64,000 nucleotides of DNA. It comes from Clostridia bacterium (GTDB lineage: Bacteria; Bacillota; Clostridia; Peptostreptococcales; Acidaminobacteraceae). The stretch lies in contig JAGYOH010000004.1 of assembly GCA_018399635.1 (NCBI GenBank), positions 62,001-126,000 of the forward strand. Reading direction: 5' to 3'. Below the pieces are notes generated by a model. It ran no database searches, was not told where the DNA came from, and was given only the letters and a program-made list of their open reading frames with translations. Both the position numbers and the translations under genes were made by a program. Position 1 is the stretch's first letter. Each line of letters starts with the position of its first letter. Positions 35,191 to 44,512 of the stretch are shown here, in pieces.

Positions 35191-36350
35191 CGGTTCAAAT
35201 AGTCGAGGGCGAACTGGGCGTATATCCCGGCGGCATTTTCAAGCGCATCCTCGTCGATATCGAATTTGGGATGATGGTGGGGGTAGTAGTCGAGTTTGGC
35301 CGTGTTTTTCGATCCGACAAAGGCGAACATGGTGGGGGCCTTTGTGGAGAATATGCTGAAATCCTCGCCGCCGGTGGTTTTGGGCACGAGGGCGATGCCC
35401 TCTTGTCCCAGAATGGCGACCACCGAATCCTGGGCGATTTTCGCCAGTTCGGGATCGTTGATGGTGGGGAGGACCAGTTGGGAGTAGTCGAGGACGGCCT
35501 CGGCCCGGTAGGCCTTGGCGGTGTTCTGGACCACCCGGTCGATCTGCTCTTCGAAGGCGTCATTGACCTCCATGCTGAAGCAGCGGGTGGTGCCTTCGAG
35601 GTAGGCTTCTCCCGGAAGGACGTTGAAGCGGGTGCCAGAATTGAAGATGCCGATGGAGACGACGGCGGGATCCAGGGGACTGATCTCGCGACTGACGATG
35701 GATTGCAGGTTCATGAGGGTGGCGGCGCCGACGAGGGCGGCATCCACTCCCTGGTTGGGCATGGAGCCGTGTCCGCCCTTGCCCTTGATCTTGACATTGA
35801 AGATACCCGCCGAAGCCATCCGACCGCCGGCTTCCACTGAAATTTTCCCGACTTCGAGGTCGTTCCACAGGTGGAGGCCGAAGATGGCGTCGCAGTCATC
35901 CGCCACGCCGTCGTCCACCAGGGCCTGAGCCCCCTTGGCGGTCTCTTCTCCCGGTTGGAAAAGCAACTTGACGGTGCCCTTGATTTCACCCTCCATGGTT
36001 TTAAGAATCTTTGCGGCGGAAAGAAGGCCGGCGGTGTGGCCGTCGTGACCGCAGCCGTGCATGATGCCCTCGTTTTTCGATTTGTAGGGGACGTCGCTTT
36101 CTTCCTGGAGCTCCAGGGCGTCCATGTCGGCTCTGAGACCGATGGTTTTACCCGGAGTCGACCCCTTGATCAGGCCCACGACTCCCGTGCCGCCGGCCTT
36201 GAAGCATTCAATGCCCATTTTTTCAAGTTCTTCCATGACCCGTTTCTGGGTTTCATATTCCTTCATGCTGGACTCGGGATGCATGTGGAAGTGTCTTCTC
36301 ATTTCCACCGCATAGCCAGCCACTTCTTTCATCAGTGTTTTAACACTCAT
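35187..36350 (-). CDS. M20-family amidohydrolase (paralogue 2)
   Basis: A 387-residue metallo-amidohydrolase with the motifs GLRADMDALELQEESDVPY, CGHDGHTAGLLSAA and FQPGEE. The start is ATG 36350 (MSVKTLMKEVAG) behind GGGGAGG, overlapping the stop of the upstream gene; the longer frame to 36440 runs into that gene. Substrate unknown; typical family substrates are N-acetyl amino acids, hippurate and short peptides. It belongs to the permease-hydrolase operon. Confidence 0.88.
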   Translation of the reverse strand: MSVKTLMKEVAGYAVEMRRHFHMHPESSMKEYETQKRVMEELEKMGIECFKAGGTGVVGLIKGSTPGKTIGLRADMDALELQEESDVPYKSKNEGIMHGCGHDGHTAGLLSAAKILKTMEGEIKGTVKLLFQPGEETAKGAQALVDDGVADDCDAIFGLHLWNDLEVGKISVEAGGRMASAGIFNVKIKGKGGHGSMPNQGVDAALVGAATLMNLQSIVSREISPLDPAVVSIGIFNSGTRFNVLPGEAYLEGTTRCFSMEVNDAFEEQIDRVVQNTAKAYRAEAVLDYSQLVLPTINDPELAKIAQDSVVAILGQEGIALVPKTTGGEDFSIFSTKAPTMFAFVGSKNTAKLDYYPHHHPKFDIDEDALENAAGIYAQFALDYLNR

Positions 36351-37585
36351 TGTACTGCCTCCCCTAGTTGAAGTATGGTTTCGTAAATGACTTCGATGCC
36401 CTTCTGCAGCTGGTCGTAATCCGTCCATTCTTCGGGACAATGACTTCGACCGTCGAGACTCGGCACGAAAATCAGGCCGACATCGGTGAAAAGCCCCATG
36501 ATCATGGCGTCGTGTCCCGCGCCGCTGAGCATCATCTCATAGGAGAAACCCAGGGCCTGGGCCTTGTCCTTGAGAATGTCGACGATGGCCGGCGCCATGG
36601 GAACCGGCTTGACGCCCAGTAGAATTTCGGTTTCATAGCTGACCTTGCTGTCCTTGGAGGCCTCGTCAAGGGCTATGGTGATTTTTTCAATGATCCTGTC
36701 GATGCTCTCCTGGTTCTTGGACCGGATGTCCACGGTCAGGGTGACGGACTCAGGAACGATGTTGGAAGCGCCGGGTTTCACCTCGAGGACGCCCACGGTG
36801 GCCACGCTGCCGTTGTTTTCCGCTGCGGGAAATTCGGGAATCCGGGCAATCACCTTGGAGGCGACCACCAGAGGATCCGCCCGCATGGCCATGGGGGTGG
36901 TGCCCGCATGATCCGGACGACCCCTGACCACCACCTTGAGCTGGGTGATGCCTACGATGAATTCCACGATGCCGACATCCTTGTGCCCGCTTTCAAGAAT
37001 CGGACCCTGCTCGATGTGGAGCTCGATGAAGGCCTTGACCTGGTCCTTGGTGCGTCTGGCCTTGGCAATTTCTTTGGGGTTGAAGCCGAAGGCTTCAAAG
37101 GCTTCAGCCATGGAAACTCCGTCGGCGTCCTTGCGTTGCAGGAGCTGGTCGTAGTCCACAAGGCCCGCCATGGCCCGGGAACCGAAGACACCGGAGCCGA
37201 ACCGACCGCCTTCCTCTTCAATCATGGCGATGAATTCAATGGGGTAACGGGTTTTGACCCCCTGGTCCTTGAGGGTCCTCATGATTTCGAGAGCCATGAT
37301 CACCCCGGCGGGACCGTCAAAATGGCCGCCGTTTTTCACCGAGTCGAAATGGGATCCGATGACGATGGCCGGGAGATCCTCTGTCCCCTCCCGTCTTCCA
37401 AAAAGGGAACCGGCAGGATCCTCGTAGACCTCGAGACCGAGTTTTTTCAATTCACCTCTAAGATATTCCCTTGCGCCCCGGTCTTCCTCAGTCAGGGAGA
37501 ACCGGGTCAGCCCCTTTTCAGGGGTGGCGTTGAACTGCTGCAGGTTTTCAAGATCCTGCTGGATGCGTTCTAGTCTGGTTTTCAT
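36347..37585 (-). CDS. M20-type N-carbamoyl-amino-acid hydrolase / allantoate amidohydrolase family
   Basis: This 412-residue zinc hydrolase has the motifs GSHFDSVKNGGHFDGPAGV, EEEGGRFGSGVFGSR, IELHIEQGPILE and GRPDHAGTTPM, diagnostic of the HyuC/AllC/beta-ureidopropionase branch of M20. It would release ammonia and CO2 from a carbamoyl or ureido amide. The exact substrate is open. ATG 37585 follows AGGAG; a GTG at 37594 is less likely. It is the first hydrolase after the permease. Confidence 0.9.
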   Translation of the reverse strand: MKTRLERIQQDLENLQQFNATPEKGLTRFSLTEEDRGAREYLRGELKKLGLEVYEDPAGSLFGRREGTEDLPAIVIGSHFDSVKNGGHFDGPAGVIMALEIMRTLKDQGVKTRYPIEFIAMIEEEGGRFGSGVFGSRAMAGLVDYDQLLQRKDADGVSMAEAFEAFGFNPKEIAKARRTKDQVKAFIELHIEQGPILESGHKDVGIVEFIVGITQLKVVVRGRPDHAGTTPMAMRADPLVVASKVIARIPEFPAAENNGSVATVGVLEVKPGASNIVPESVTLTVDIRSKNQESIDRIIEKITIALDEASKDSKVSYETEILLGVKPVPMAPAIVDILKDKAQALGFSYEMMLSGAGHDAMIMGLFTDVGLIFVPSLDGRSHCPEEWTDYDQLQKGIEVIYETILQLGEAVQ

Positions 37586-37598
37586 TAAATTCACTCCT

Positions 37599-37629
37599 AA
37601 AGACCCCTAATACTGCAAAGGGGTCTTTT
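37599..37629. terminator. Hairpin between permease and hydrolase genes
   Basis: AAAGACCCC and GGGGTCTTT form a 9-bp stem with a 12-base loop, but the minus-strand T tail is only three bases. It is more likely partial termination or RNA protection than a full stop. Confidence 0.5.
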
Positions 37630-37645
37630 GATATGGTGGGGCAGG

Positions 37646-38830
37646 TTAGAGCAGATTGACAAATACGCCGGCGATGATGACGGAAACGATGGTGACGGTG
37701 GTGAAACCACCCACCAGCATTTTTGGAAGCATTTCACTCATCAGGAAGTCCTTCTCCTCTTCATTCTCGGCCAGGGCCTTGGAGGCCTCTTCAGTCAGAA
37801 TGTAGTTGGGGGGGAAGCCGTAGAGAGCGGTAAGGGCGACGGCGAAGGACATTTCCTTGGTATAGCCCAGGAATTTTCCCAACAGCATGGAGAGGATTCC
37901 CATGCCCGTCACACCAAGGAGAATGATCACGACCAGGGGCAGGGCGATCTGGGCGAGCATTGCGGGAGTGGCTTTGTTGAGGCCTGCAAATACAAAGGCC
38001 ATGAGGATGGTGATCAAGAAGCCGAAGGATCCGGAAAGGTTGAGGGGTCTTTGCTCTACAAAGCCCAGCTCTTGAGCGATGACTCCGAAAACCAGACACC
38101 AGACAAAGGCTGAAATATTGACCACGGGAGCGATGAGACCACCAAAGACCACGGCGGCCCAGGCGGTGAGGCCCAGTTTCATCAGAAGCACGTAGGTCGT
38201 CTGGTATTTGGGGGGAGTGGCGGGAAAGAGTTTCTTGCTTTGAGTGACTGCTTTTTCAGTTTCGTCGGTTTTCACATACTTGATTTCACCGCTGCGGAAA
38301 CCCTTGATAAGCCGGGTCCCTTCTTTTTTAAGCATGACGGCGGTGAGGGGGTAGCCGGCAAAGCCTTGCATGACATAGGTGATGATGGCCAGGACCGCCA
38401 GGTCGGGCAGACCGGCGTTGGTGGCGGCTTCACTCATGACCAGGGCTGCGACGACGCCGCCGGTAAGGGGAGGAGTCGCTGCCAGGGCGGTCTCGAATCC
38501 GAAAAGGGCGGCACCCACGGTCATGACCAGGCCGACGATACCGACGATTCCGATGAGGGCGATGGCGATGGTCCGCCATTGGCTGGCCAGTTCCCTGACG
38601 GAAAGCAGGGTGCCCATGTGGGTGATCAAAAGATACATGGACAGGTAGACGATGGGGGTCTGGAAGCCGGCGATATCGACGATATCAGCGGGGAAAAAGG
38701 TCCAGTAGCCAAACAGGAATAATAAGGCCGTAACAAATACAGAGGGTATGAATGCTTTGGTCTTGGTGGAGATGATATCACCCAGGGCCAGGGCGATCAG
38801 TACGATTGAAAATGCCATCAGTAAACTCAT
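37646..38830 (-). CDS. Multi-pass permease, GltS-like
   Basis: A 394-residue membrane protein with about ten to eleven hydrophobic segments. The glycine-rich ATPPLTGGVVAALVMSEAATN stretch (in the middle of the N-terminal half) and the two-part layout resemble sodium-dependent glutamate-type carriers, but this assignment is tentative. Being first in an operon with three amidase-type hydrolases, it probably imports their substrate. Ribosome site AAAGGGGAT precedes ATG 38830. A TATAAT (38890-38885) lies about 55 bases upstream. Confidence 0.6.
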   Translation of the reverse strand: MSLLMAFSIVLIALALGDIISTKTKAFIPSVFVTALLFLFGYWTFFPADIVDIAGFQTPIVYLSMYLLITHMGTLLSVRELASQWRTIAIALIGIVGIVGLVMTVGAALFGFETALAATPPLTGGVVAALVMSEAATNAGLPDLAVLAIITYVMQGFAGYPLTAVMLKKEGTRLIKGFRSGEIKYVKTDETEKAVTQSKKLFPATPPKYQTTYVLLMKLGLTAWAAVVFGGLIAPVVNISAFVWCLVFGVIAQELGFVEQRPLNLSGSFGFLITILMAFVFAGLNKATPAMLAQIALPLVVIILLGVTGMGILSMLLGKFLGYTKEMSFAVALTALYGFPPNYILTEEASKALAENEEEKDFLMSEMLPKMLVGGFTTVTIVSVIIAGVFVNLL

Positions 38831-39204
38831 TGATAAATCCCCTTTCGTTTCAATATTCTATTGGATCAGTGCAGTATTTAGAGCATTATATCAGGCACGA
38901 CCATGATAAAAAAGGGCATGTATACCAAAGAAATCGAGATTTCTTTGTGATTCATGGGCCTCTGGCTGAGGGTTTCCTTCCCAAAAGCGTTCAGTATGAA
39001 GATAAAATCATTCAATTCGTTAATAAAAAATAAATAAAGGGGCGCCAATGAAAAAGCGCCGGAATAGTCCCTGAAATAAATTTAGTGTTCATAACGAATA
39101 AGATTTAAAAAATTTGTGAAATCCCAGATATTGACTGTTAAATTTAGGTAAAGTCAGTTAACAAGGGGGTATCAGTCCTATAAGATAGGAAAGAGGTGAA
39201 GCCC
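38831..39204. other. Gene-free divergent region
   Basis: These 374 bases separate the minus-strand permease operon from the plus-strand polyphosphate operon. They hold the permease -10 (38885-38890), a long dyad (38926-38947), a GGCGC/GCGCC stem (about 39041-39060) and an AT-rich stretch. A TTAACA-17-TAAGAT pair (39158-39186) lies too close to the next ribosome site to be convincing. No ORF with a credible ribosome site was found. Confidence 0.6.
38926..38947. promoter_or_regulatory. Perfect 22-base dyad, candidate operator
   Basis: CAAAGAAATC and GATTTCTTTG are perfectly complementary around a central GA, too tight for an RNA loop and therefore likely a DNA-binding site. It lies about 36 bases upstream of the permease -10, a place for an activator or repressor. 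Confidence 0.5.
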
Positions 39205-40713
39205 ATGAATTCGATCTACAGTGCCATTGATCTGGGGTCCAACAGCATCAAAATGAAAATCGTCCAGTACGGTGATTCGAAAATCAGATGCCTTGAGAAT
39301 ATCAGCAAGGAAGTGGACATCGGAGAGGCGGTCTTTACCAAGGGTTATCTGGAGCATCACAAGGTTCAGGAAATCATCGGGATTCTTCAGTATTTCAAGC
39401 AGGTGATGGCCACCTACGAGGTGGACCGCTACCGGGCCGTGGCCACCTCGGCCATGCGTTTCACCGAGAACAGCCAGAGCATCCTGGAACTGATTCACAT
39501 GAAGACCGGCTTCAAGGTGGAAATACTCGAGGACACCGTGGAAAAGTTCATCACCTATAAATCCATCCGGGACAAGGTGCCGGATTATCAGGAAATCCGC
39601 CAGGGCTCCCTCCTGGTGGAGCTCAATACCGGCAGCTGCGATATCAGCATGTACCTGAAGAACAAGCTGGTGATGAATGAAGAATTCATTCTGGGCACCA
39701 AGATTCTCAAGAATCTCATGAAGCAGATTGAAGCCGTCCAGGTGAACTATCTGCCGGTGGTGGAGGAATTCATCGAAGCCAGGACCAGTCATATCTTCCG
39801 CTTGATCCGAAACAAGAAAATCCGCCATTACCTCGTGGTGGGGGGGGAGGTCGCTCAGATGAAAAGCATGCTTTTCGGTGGGCGGGCCCAGATCTCCCGG
39901 GAGGACTTTGAAGCCCTCTACCAGGACATCATCACGGACCACCGGGAGCTCAGAAGCCGGGTGGAGGACCTGGGCGTCGACTGGTACGAGCTGATGGCGA
40001 CGGTGCTGGTGAATCACACCTTTCTGAGTCTTGTCAAGACACAAGCCCTGGCGCTTTCCGACATCAATCTCAGGGACGGCATCATCGCCGAACTGATTGA
40101 GAAGGACTACAGCCTCAACCGCTACCGGATTTTCAACGAGGATATGATATTTCTGGCCACCAGCATCGCCAAGCGGTACAAGACCAACCTCCCCCATGCC
40201 AAGTGGATCCGGAAAAATTCCCTGGTCATCTACCGGGAAATGAAGCGGCACTACCCTTTTGAAGAAAGGGACGAGGTGATTCTGCAGCTCAGCGCCCTTC
40301 TCCATGAAATCGGCAAGTTCACCCGGATGAAGGACTACATGAACACCTCCTTTTCCAAGGTCAAGAATCTGAGCATCCTGGGGATGACCGAGGAGGAAAT
40401 GCGTCTGGTGGCCTCGGTCTGTCTCGTGATGATCAGTCCGAGGGATTTCAAGAAGAACGAGAATCTGCTCCTGGTGAGGGAGGACCAGATGAACCGGATC
40501 TTCAAGCTGGGGGCCATCCTGACCCTGGCGGATTCTCTGGACAAAAGCAAGCGCCAGAAGATCACCCTCCTGAAGGTGGCCCTTGTCGAAGGGGATCTCA
40601 AGCTGGAAGCCAGGGCCCGGGAGGACGCCACCCTGGAGAACTGGGATTATGAACAGAAAAGGCGGTTTTTCATCAATACCTATGGAATCCATCCCCGATT
40701 GGAGTATCGATAG
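39205..40713 (+). CDS. Ppx/GppA-family protein with degenerate active site
   Basis: A 502-residue protein with the Ppx/GppA actin-like fold (about 1-300) and an HD-type C-terminal domain. The first phosphate loop DLGSNS (9-14) is kept. The catalytic ISGxEEA region is replaced by EILEDTVEKF (106-115), the second loop GGxSTE by ELNTGSCDI (139-147), and the HD pair by HE (LLHEIGKF). It is probably not a working polyphosphatase and may regulate Ppk1, encoded next. Start is ATG 39205 behind AAAGAGGTG; the in-frame GTG 39196 is part of that ribosome site. Confidence 0.8.
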   Translation: MNSIYSAIDLGSNSIKMKIVQYGDSKIRCLENISKEVDIGEAVFTKGYLEHHKVQEIIGILQYFKQVMATYEVDRYRAVATSAMRFTENSQSILELIHMKTGFKVEILEDTVEKFITYKSIRDKVPDYQEIRQGSLLVELNTGSCDISMYLKNKLVMNEEFILGTKILKNLMKQIEAVQVNYLPVVEEFIEARTSHIFRLIRNKKIRHYLVVGGEVAQMKSMLFGGRAQISREDFEALYQDIITDHRELRSRVEDLGVDWYELMATVLVNHTFLSLVKTQALALSDINLRDGIIAELIEKDYSLNRYRIFNEDMIFLATSIAKRYKTNLPHAKWIRKNSLVIYREMKRHYPFEERDEVILQLSALLHEIGKFTRMKDYMNTSFSKVKNLSILGMTEEEMRLVASVCLVMISPRDFKKNENLLLVREDQMNRIFKLGAILTLADSLDKSKRQKITLLKVALVEGDLKLEARAREDATLENWDYEQKRRFFINTYGIHPRLEYR

Positions 40714-42771
40714 ATGACAGAGCAATTTTTCAACCGGGAACTGAGCTGGCTCAGTTTCAACGAGAGAGTCTTGATGGAGGGAAGGGACCGGTCCCTTCCC
40801 CTTCTGGAGCGTCTGAAATTCAGCGGCATCTTTTCCAACAACCTGGATGAATTCTTCATGGTGAGGGTGGGATCCATCAAGGAGCAGATCCGGGCAGGCT
40901 ACAGCGAGAAGGATTCCTCGGGGGACCATCCTGAAACCGTCTATCAGAAAATCGTGGACAAGGTGAAGGCACTCATCCTCCTCCAGGAAGCCATCACAGG
41001 GGAGTGTCTTATGGACCTGGCCGACCAGGGGGTTGAAATATGCGGATGCAGTGAAAAATCAATGGATTTTCAGGCTCAATTCCATCAGTTCTTCAATGCC
41101 CAGATCTATCCGGTGCTCACCCCCATGGCGGTGGACTTTTCAAGGCCCTTCCCCCATATTTCAGGCAAGGCCCTCTATATCGCCGCAAAAATCAGGGTGG
41201 GGGACAAGCCCCAGCTGGCCATCCTCCAGGTGCCCCAGATCCTGTCCCGGATGGTGCCCTTCAAACGGGAGAACAAGACCTGTTACGTCTTGCTCGAGAA
41301 CATCATTCTCAGCCACCTCGACCAGCTTTTTCCGGGCTATGGGGTGGAGAGTGCCGGGATTTTCAGAATCACCCGCAACGCCGACATGGAGTTGATCCAG
41401 GACGTGGCGGAGGACCTGCTCATGGTCATCGAGGAGGCGGTCAAAAAAAGAAAATGGGGGGAGGTCATCCGTCTGGAGGTGAAGGCGGGGATGGACCCCT
41501 GGATCCTCGAGGTCCTGCAGTCCGCCCTTTCGGTGAAGGACAATGAAATCTACCGGATATCCGGGATGATGGCCCTGACCCATTGGCTTTCCTTCGATCC
41601 GCCCATCGGCAAGACCGCCCTGGCCCGGCCCCGCTATAAACCCAGAAAACTCCCCTACATGGTGAAGGGGAATATTTTCAAGTTGATCAAGGAGGGGGAT
41701 ATCTTTGTCCATCACCCCTATGAATCCTTTGATCTGGTGGTGGACCTGGTCAAAAAGGCCAGTGAAGATCCCAAGGTCCTGGCCATCAAGCAGACCCTCT
41801 ACCGGGTGAGCGGGGATTCCCCCATCATCAAGGCCCTGGAGGGGGCGGTGGAGCGGGGCAAGCAGGTGACGGTCCTGGTAGAGCTCATGGCCCGCTTCGA
41901 TGAGGAGAACAACATCTCCTGGGCCAAGCGCCTGGAGAAAAAGGGCGTGAACGTGATCTACGGCCTCGTGGGCTACAAGACCCATTCCAAAATCACCCTC
42001 ATCGTCCGCAAGGAGATGAAGGACATCCGCAGATACGTCCACCTGGCTACGGGAAACTACAACAACAGCACCGCCAAGCTCTATACCGACATGGGGTATT
42101 TCACCTGCAAGGAACACTACGGATCTGATGCTTCCCAGTTCTTCAACATGATTTCAGGGTTTTCCAATGAGGTGAAGACCCACCTTTTGACCGTGGCTCC
42201 CTATCATTTGAGAGAAAAGTTCTATGGGCTGATCCAGCGGGAAATCGACCTGGCCAAGGCCGGCAAAAAGGCCCGGATCGTGGCCAAGATGAATGCCCTG
42301 GTGGATGACGGCATGGTGGAAAAACTCTATGAAGCCTCCCGGGCCGGGGTCGGGATCCAGCTCATCATCCGGGGAATCTGCACCCTGGTTCCCGGGGTGA
42401 AGGGGCAGAGCGAGCATATTGAGGTCAAGAGCATCATCGGTGAATTTCTGGAGCATTCCCGGATCTATTACTTCGAAAACGGCGGCAGGGGTGAGATTTA
42501 TCTGTCAAGCGCCGACTGGATGACCCGCAATCTCAACCGCCGGATCGAGCTCCTCTTTCCGGTGGAGGACCGGATGGTCCTCAAAAGAATCCGGCTCATC
42601 CTGGACCTGTATCTCAAGGACAATGTGAAGTCATGGACCCTGGGATCCGACGGAACCTATCGCAAGCTTCCCCTCAAGGATGACAAACAGGTCTGGGCCC
42701 ATGAAATTCTCAAGAATCTCGACTACAGGGACAATGAAAGCTTCATTGCCAATCTCAAGGAAAGAATGTGA
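40714..42771 (+). CDS. ppk1: Polyphosphate kinase 1
   Basis: A 685-residue enzyme making polyphosphate reversibly from ATP. The autophosphorylated histidine is in YKTHSKITLI, and a second conserved histidine in FLEHSRIYYF; NRELSWLSFNERVL is at the N-terminus and HLATGNYNNSTAKLYTD in the catalytic core. It starts directly after the stop of the preceding gene (TAGATG) and is followed by a canonical Ppx/GppA gene, so synthesis and breakdown are in one operon. Confidence 0.97.
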   Translation: MTEQFFNRELSWLSFNERVLMEGRDRSLPLLERLKFSGIFSNNLDEFFMVRVGSIKEQIRAGYSEKDSSGDHPETVYQKIVDKVKALILLQEAITGECLMDLADQGVEICGCSEKSMDFQAQFHQFFNAQIYPVLTPMAVDFSRPFPHISGKALYIAAKIRVGDKPQLAILQVPQILSRMVPFKRENKTCYVLLENIILSHLDQLFPGYGVESAGIFRITRNADMELIQDVAEDLLMVIEEAVKKRKWGEVIRLEVKAGMDPWILEVLQSALSVKDNEIYRISGMMALTHWLSFDPPIGKTALARPRYKPRKLPYMVKGNIFKLIKEGDIFVHHPYESFDLVVDLVKKASEDPKVLAIKQTLYRVSGDSPIIKALEGAVERGKQVTVLVELMARFDEENNISWAKRLEKKGVNVIYGLVGYKTHSKITLIVRKEMKDIRRYVHLATGNYNNSTAKLYTDMGYFTCKEHYGSDASQFFNMISGFSNEVKTHLLTVAPYHLREKFYGLIQREIDLAKAGKKARIVAKMNALVDDGMVEKLYEASRAGVGIQLIIRGICTLVPGVKGQSEHIEVKSIIGEFLEHSRIYYFENGGRGEIYLSSADWMTRNLNRRIELLFPVEDRMVLKRIRLILDLYLKDNVKSWTLGSDGTYRKLPLKDDKQVWAHEILKNLDYRDNESFIANLKERM

Positions 42772-42775
42772 TGCT

Positions 42776-44302
42776 TTGAATCAAAAAATCGCCATCATCG
42801 ACCTGGGTTCCAACTCCGTCAGGATGAATCTGATGGCCGTCAATGAAGCCGGAGGATACGGGATTCACGACTCCGCCAAGGAGATGGTCCGCCTGAGCGA
42901 GGGGCTGGAGAAGGACCATCTTCTCAAGCCCGAGCCCATGGCGCGGACCATCAAGGCCTTGAAATATTTCAAGAAGCTGATCGAGATCAACGGCATCGAG
43001 GAGGTCCACGGACTTTCCACCGCCGCCGTCCGCCAGGCGGAAAATCGCAATGAATTCATCCGGAAGGTCAAGGAGGAGGTAGGCTTTGATCTGAGGATTC
43101 TCAGTGGTGAGGAGGAGGCTTATTTCGACTACCTGGGGGTCATCAACGCCATGGATATCGAGGACGCCCTCCTCATCGACATCGGCGGGGCTTCCACGGA
43201 AATCATCTGGGTCAAGAACCGGGAACTCATGGAATCAGTGAGTCTGCCCTATGGCTCCGTGACCCTGACGGACCGATTCAGAGACGTCAAGGGCACCCGC
43301 CGGCGGCAAAGGCGGGCGGAGGCCTTCATGAAGAAGGAAATCAAAGCCCTTGGCTGGATCAAGAAAACCCGCAAGCTGCCCATCGTCGGCCTGGGGGGCA
43401 CCATCAGGGCCCTGGGCAAGGTGGACCGCAACCGCAATGACTTTCCCATCAGAAACCTGCACGACTACCGCATGAGGGCCTGGGAGGTTGAGGAGATTTT
43501 TGACTTGATTCTGACCACGGAGGAAAAGAATCTCTCGGATATCGAGGGGATCAACTCGAAAAGGGCCGATGTCATCGCCCTGGGACTGATGCCCCTCAAG
43601 GCCCTCTTCGACGTGGTGAAATCAGAGGAAATGAGAATCAGCGGCCACGGCCTCAGAGACGGTTTTTTTTTCAAAACCTACTTTGAAAGCAGGCAGTGGC
43701 CCCTGATGGTCCAGGATGTTCTGGAACACAGCTGCAACAACCTGATCAGACGTTACGGCGTCCAGCAGGAACACGCCCATCAGGTGAAAAACATCGCTCT
43801 CTCCCTCTTTGACCAGACCGGGCCCCTGCACGATTTCGACCGTCACCACCGCCGGATTCTGGAGGTGGCCTCCCTCCTCCATGATATCGGCATGCACATC
43901 GATTACTACGACCACCACATCCACGGCATGTATCTGCTCCTTTACGGCAAGATCCACGGCCTGAGCAACTTCGAGCAGATCGCCGTGGCCTATCTCGTGG
44001 GGAATCACCGCCGGGAGGGAATCAAAAATCCCCTGGAGGAATACCGGGGCATTTTTGGGGACAAGGACCGGTCGGCAATGGACAGACTGGTGATTTTTTT
44101 GAAAATGGCGGAGCAACTGGACCGGTCGGTGAGCAGCAGTGTGAAGAACATCAAGGTCACGATTGACAAGGAGACTGTGACCCTGGCTCTTTTCGGGGCG
44201 GAATATCCCGAACTGGATATTCTCTCAGCCCTCTACTACGGGCCTCTTTTCAAAAAGCAGTTCAACCGGGGACTCATAATCACCTACGCCGGCCTGGTGT
44301 AG
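42776..44302 (+). CDS. ppx: Exopolyphosphatase / guanosine pentaphosphatase (intact motifs)
   Basis: A 508-residue Ppx/GppA enzyme that removes terminal phosphate from polyphosphate or pppGpp. All family motifs are present: AIIDLGSNSVRMN, ILSGEEEA (catalytic Glu) and DIGGASTEI, with a C-terminal HD domain (LLHDIGMHIDYYDHH). The start is probably TTG 42776, eleven bases after AAGGA and four after the ppk1 stop; the longer open frame overlaps ppk1. Its intact motifs contrast with the gene at 39205. Confidence 0.92.
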   Translation: MNQKIAIIDLGSNSVRMNLMAVNEAGGYGIHDSAKEMVRLSEGLEKDHLLKPEPMARTIKALKYFKKLIEINGIEEVHGLSTAAVRQAENRNEFIRKVKEEVGFDLRILSGEEEAYFDYLGVINAMDIEDALLIDIGGASTEIIWVKNRELMESVSLPYGSVTLTDRFRDVKGTRRRQRRAEAFMKKEIKALGWIKKTRKLPIVGLGGTIRALGKVDRNRNDFPIRNLHDYRMRAWEVEEIFDLILTTEEKNLSDIEGINSKRADVIALGLMPLKALFDVVKSEEMRISGHGLRDGFFFKTYFESRQWPLMVQDVLEHSCNNLIRRYGVQQEHAHQVKNIALSLFDQTGPLHDFDRHHRRILEVASLLHDIGMHIDYYDHHIHGMYLLLYGKIHGLSNFEQIAVAYLVGNHRREGIKNPLEEYRGIFGDKDRSAMDRLVIFLKMAEQLDRSVSSSVKNIKVTIDKETVTLALFGAEYPELDILSALYYGPLFKKQFNRGLIITYAGLV

Positions 44303-44314
44303 GCTCAAAAAAAG

Positions 44315-44348
44315 AAAAGGTTTCCATTTGAACCATGGAAACCTTTTT
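44315..44348. terminator. Bidirectional terminator between ppx and tRNA-Leu
   Basis: AAAAGGTTTCCAT and ATGGAAACCTTTT form a 13-bp stem around a short loop, with a T tail on the plus strand and TTTTCTTTTTTT on the minus strand. Confidence 0.92.
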
Positions 44349-44351
44349 GAT

Positions 44352-44439
44352 TGGTGCCGAAGGCAGGACTCGAACCTGTACGAACATAATGTTCACTAGA
44401 ACCTGAATCTAGCGCGTCTGCCAATTCCGCCACTCCGGC
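44352..44439 (-). tRNA. tRNA-Leu (anticodon CAG), CCA encoded
   Basis: The minus strand starts GCCGGAGTGGCGGAA and ends CTTCGGCACCA. The 7-bp acceptor stem pairs with one G-T, the anticodon loop TTCAGGT gives CAG (reads CUG), and the long variable arm (TGAACATTATGTTCG) is typical of leucine tRNA. The T arm has GTTCGAGTC. The terminal CCA is in the DNA. Confidence 0.97.
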
Positions 44440-44452
44440 TTGTCTAGTTATC

Positions 44453-44481
44453 ATTCTAATGAATTCTTCGGGATATTTCAA
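44453..44481 (-). promoter_or_regulatory. Promoter of tRNA-Leu
   Basis: Minus strand TTGAAA (44481-44476), 17 bases and TAGAAT (44458-44453), 14 bases before the tRNA. Confidence 0.75.
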
Positions 44482-44512
44482 GATATTTCGTCAATAATTC
44501 TTCAAGTTTCTC

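Noticed and set aside
39158-39186. TTAACA-17-TAAGAT as the promoter of the polyphosphate operon
   Set aside because: It would start transcription at the ribosome site of the first gene; a promoter further upstream is more likely but not identified.
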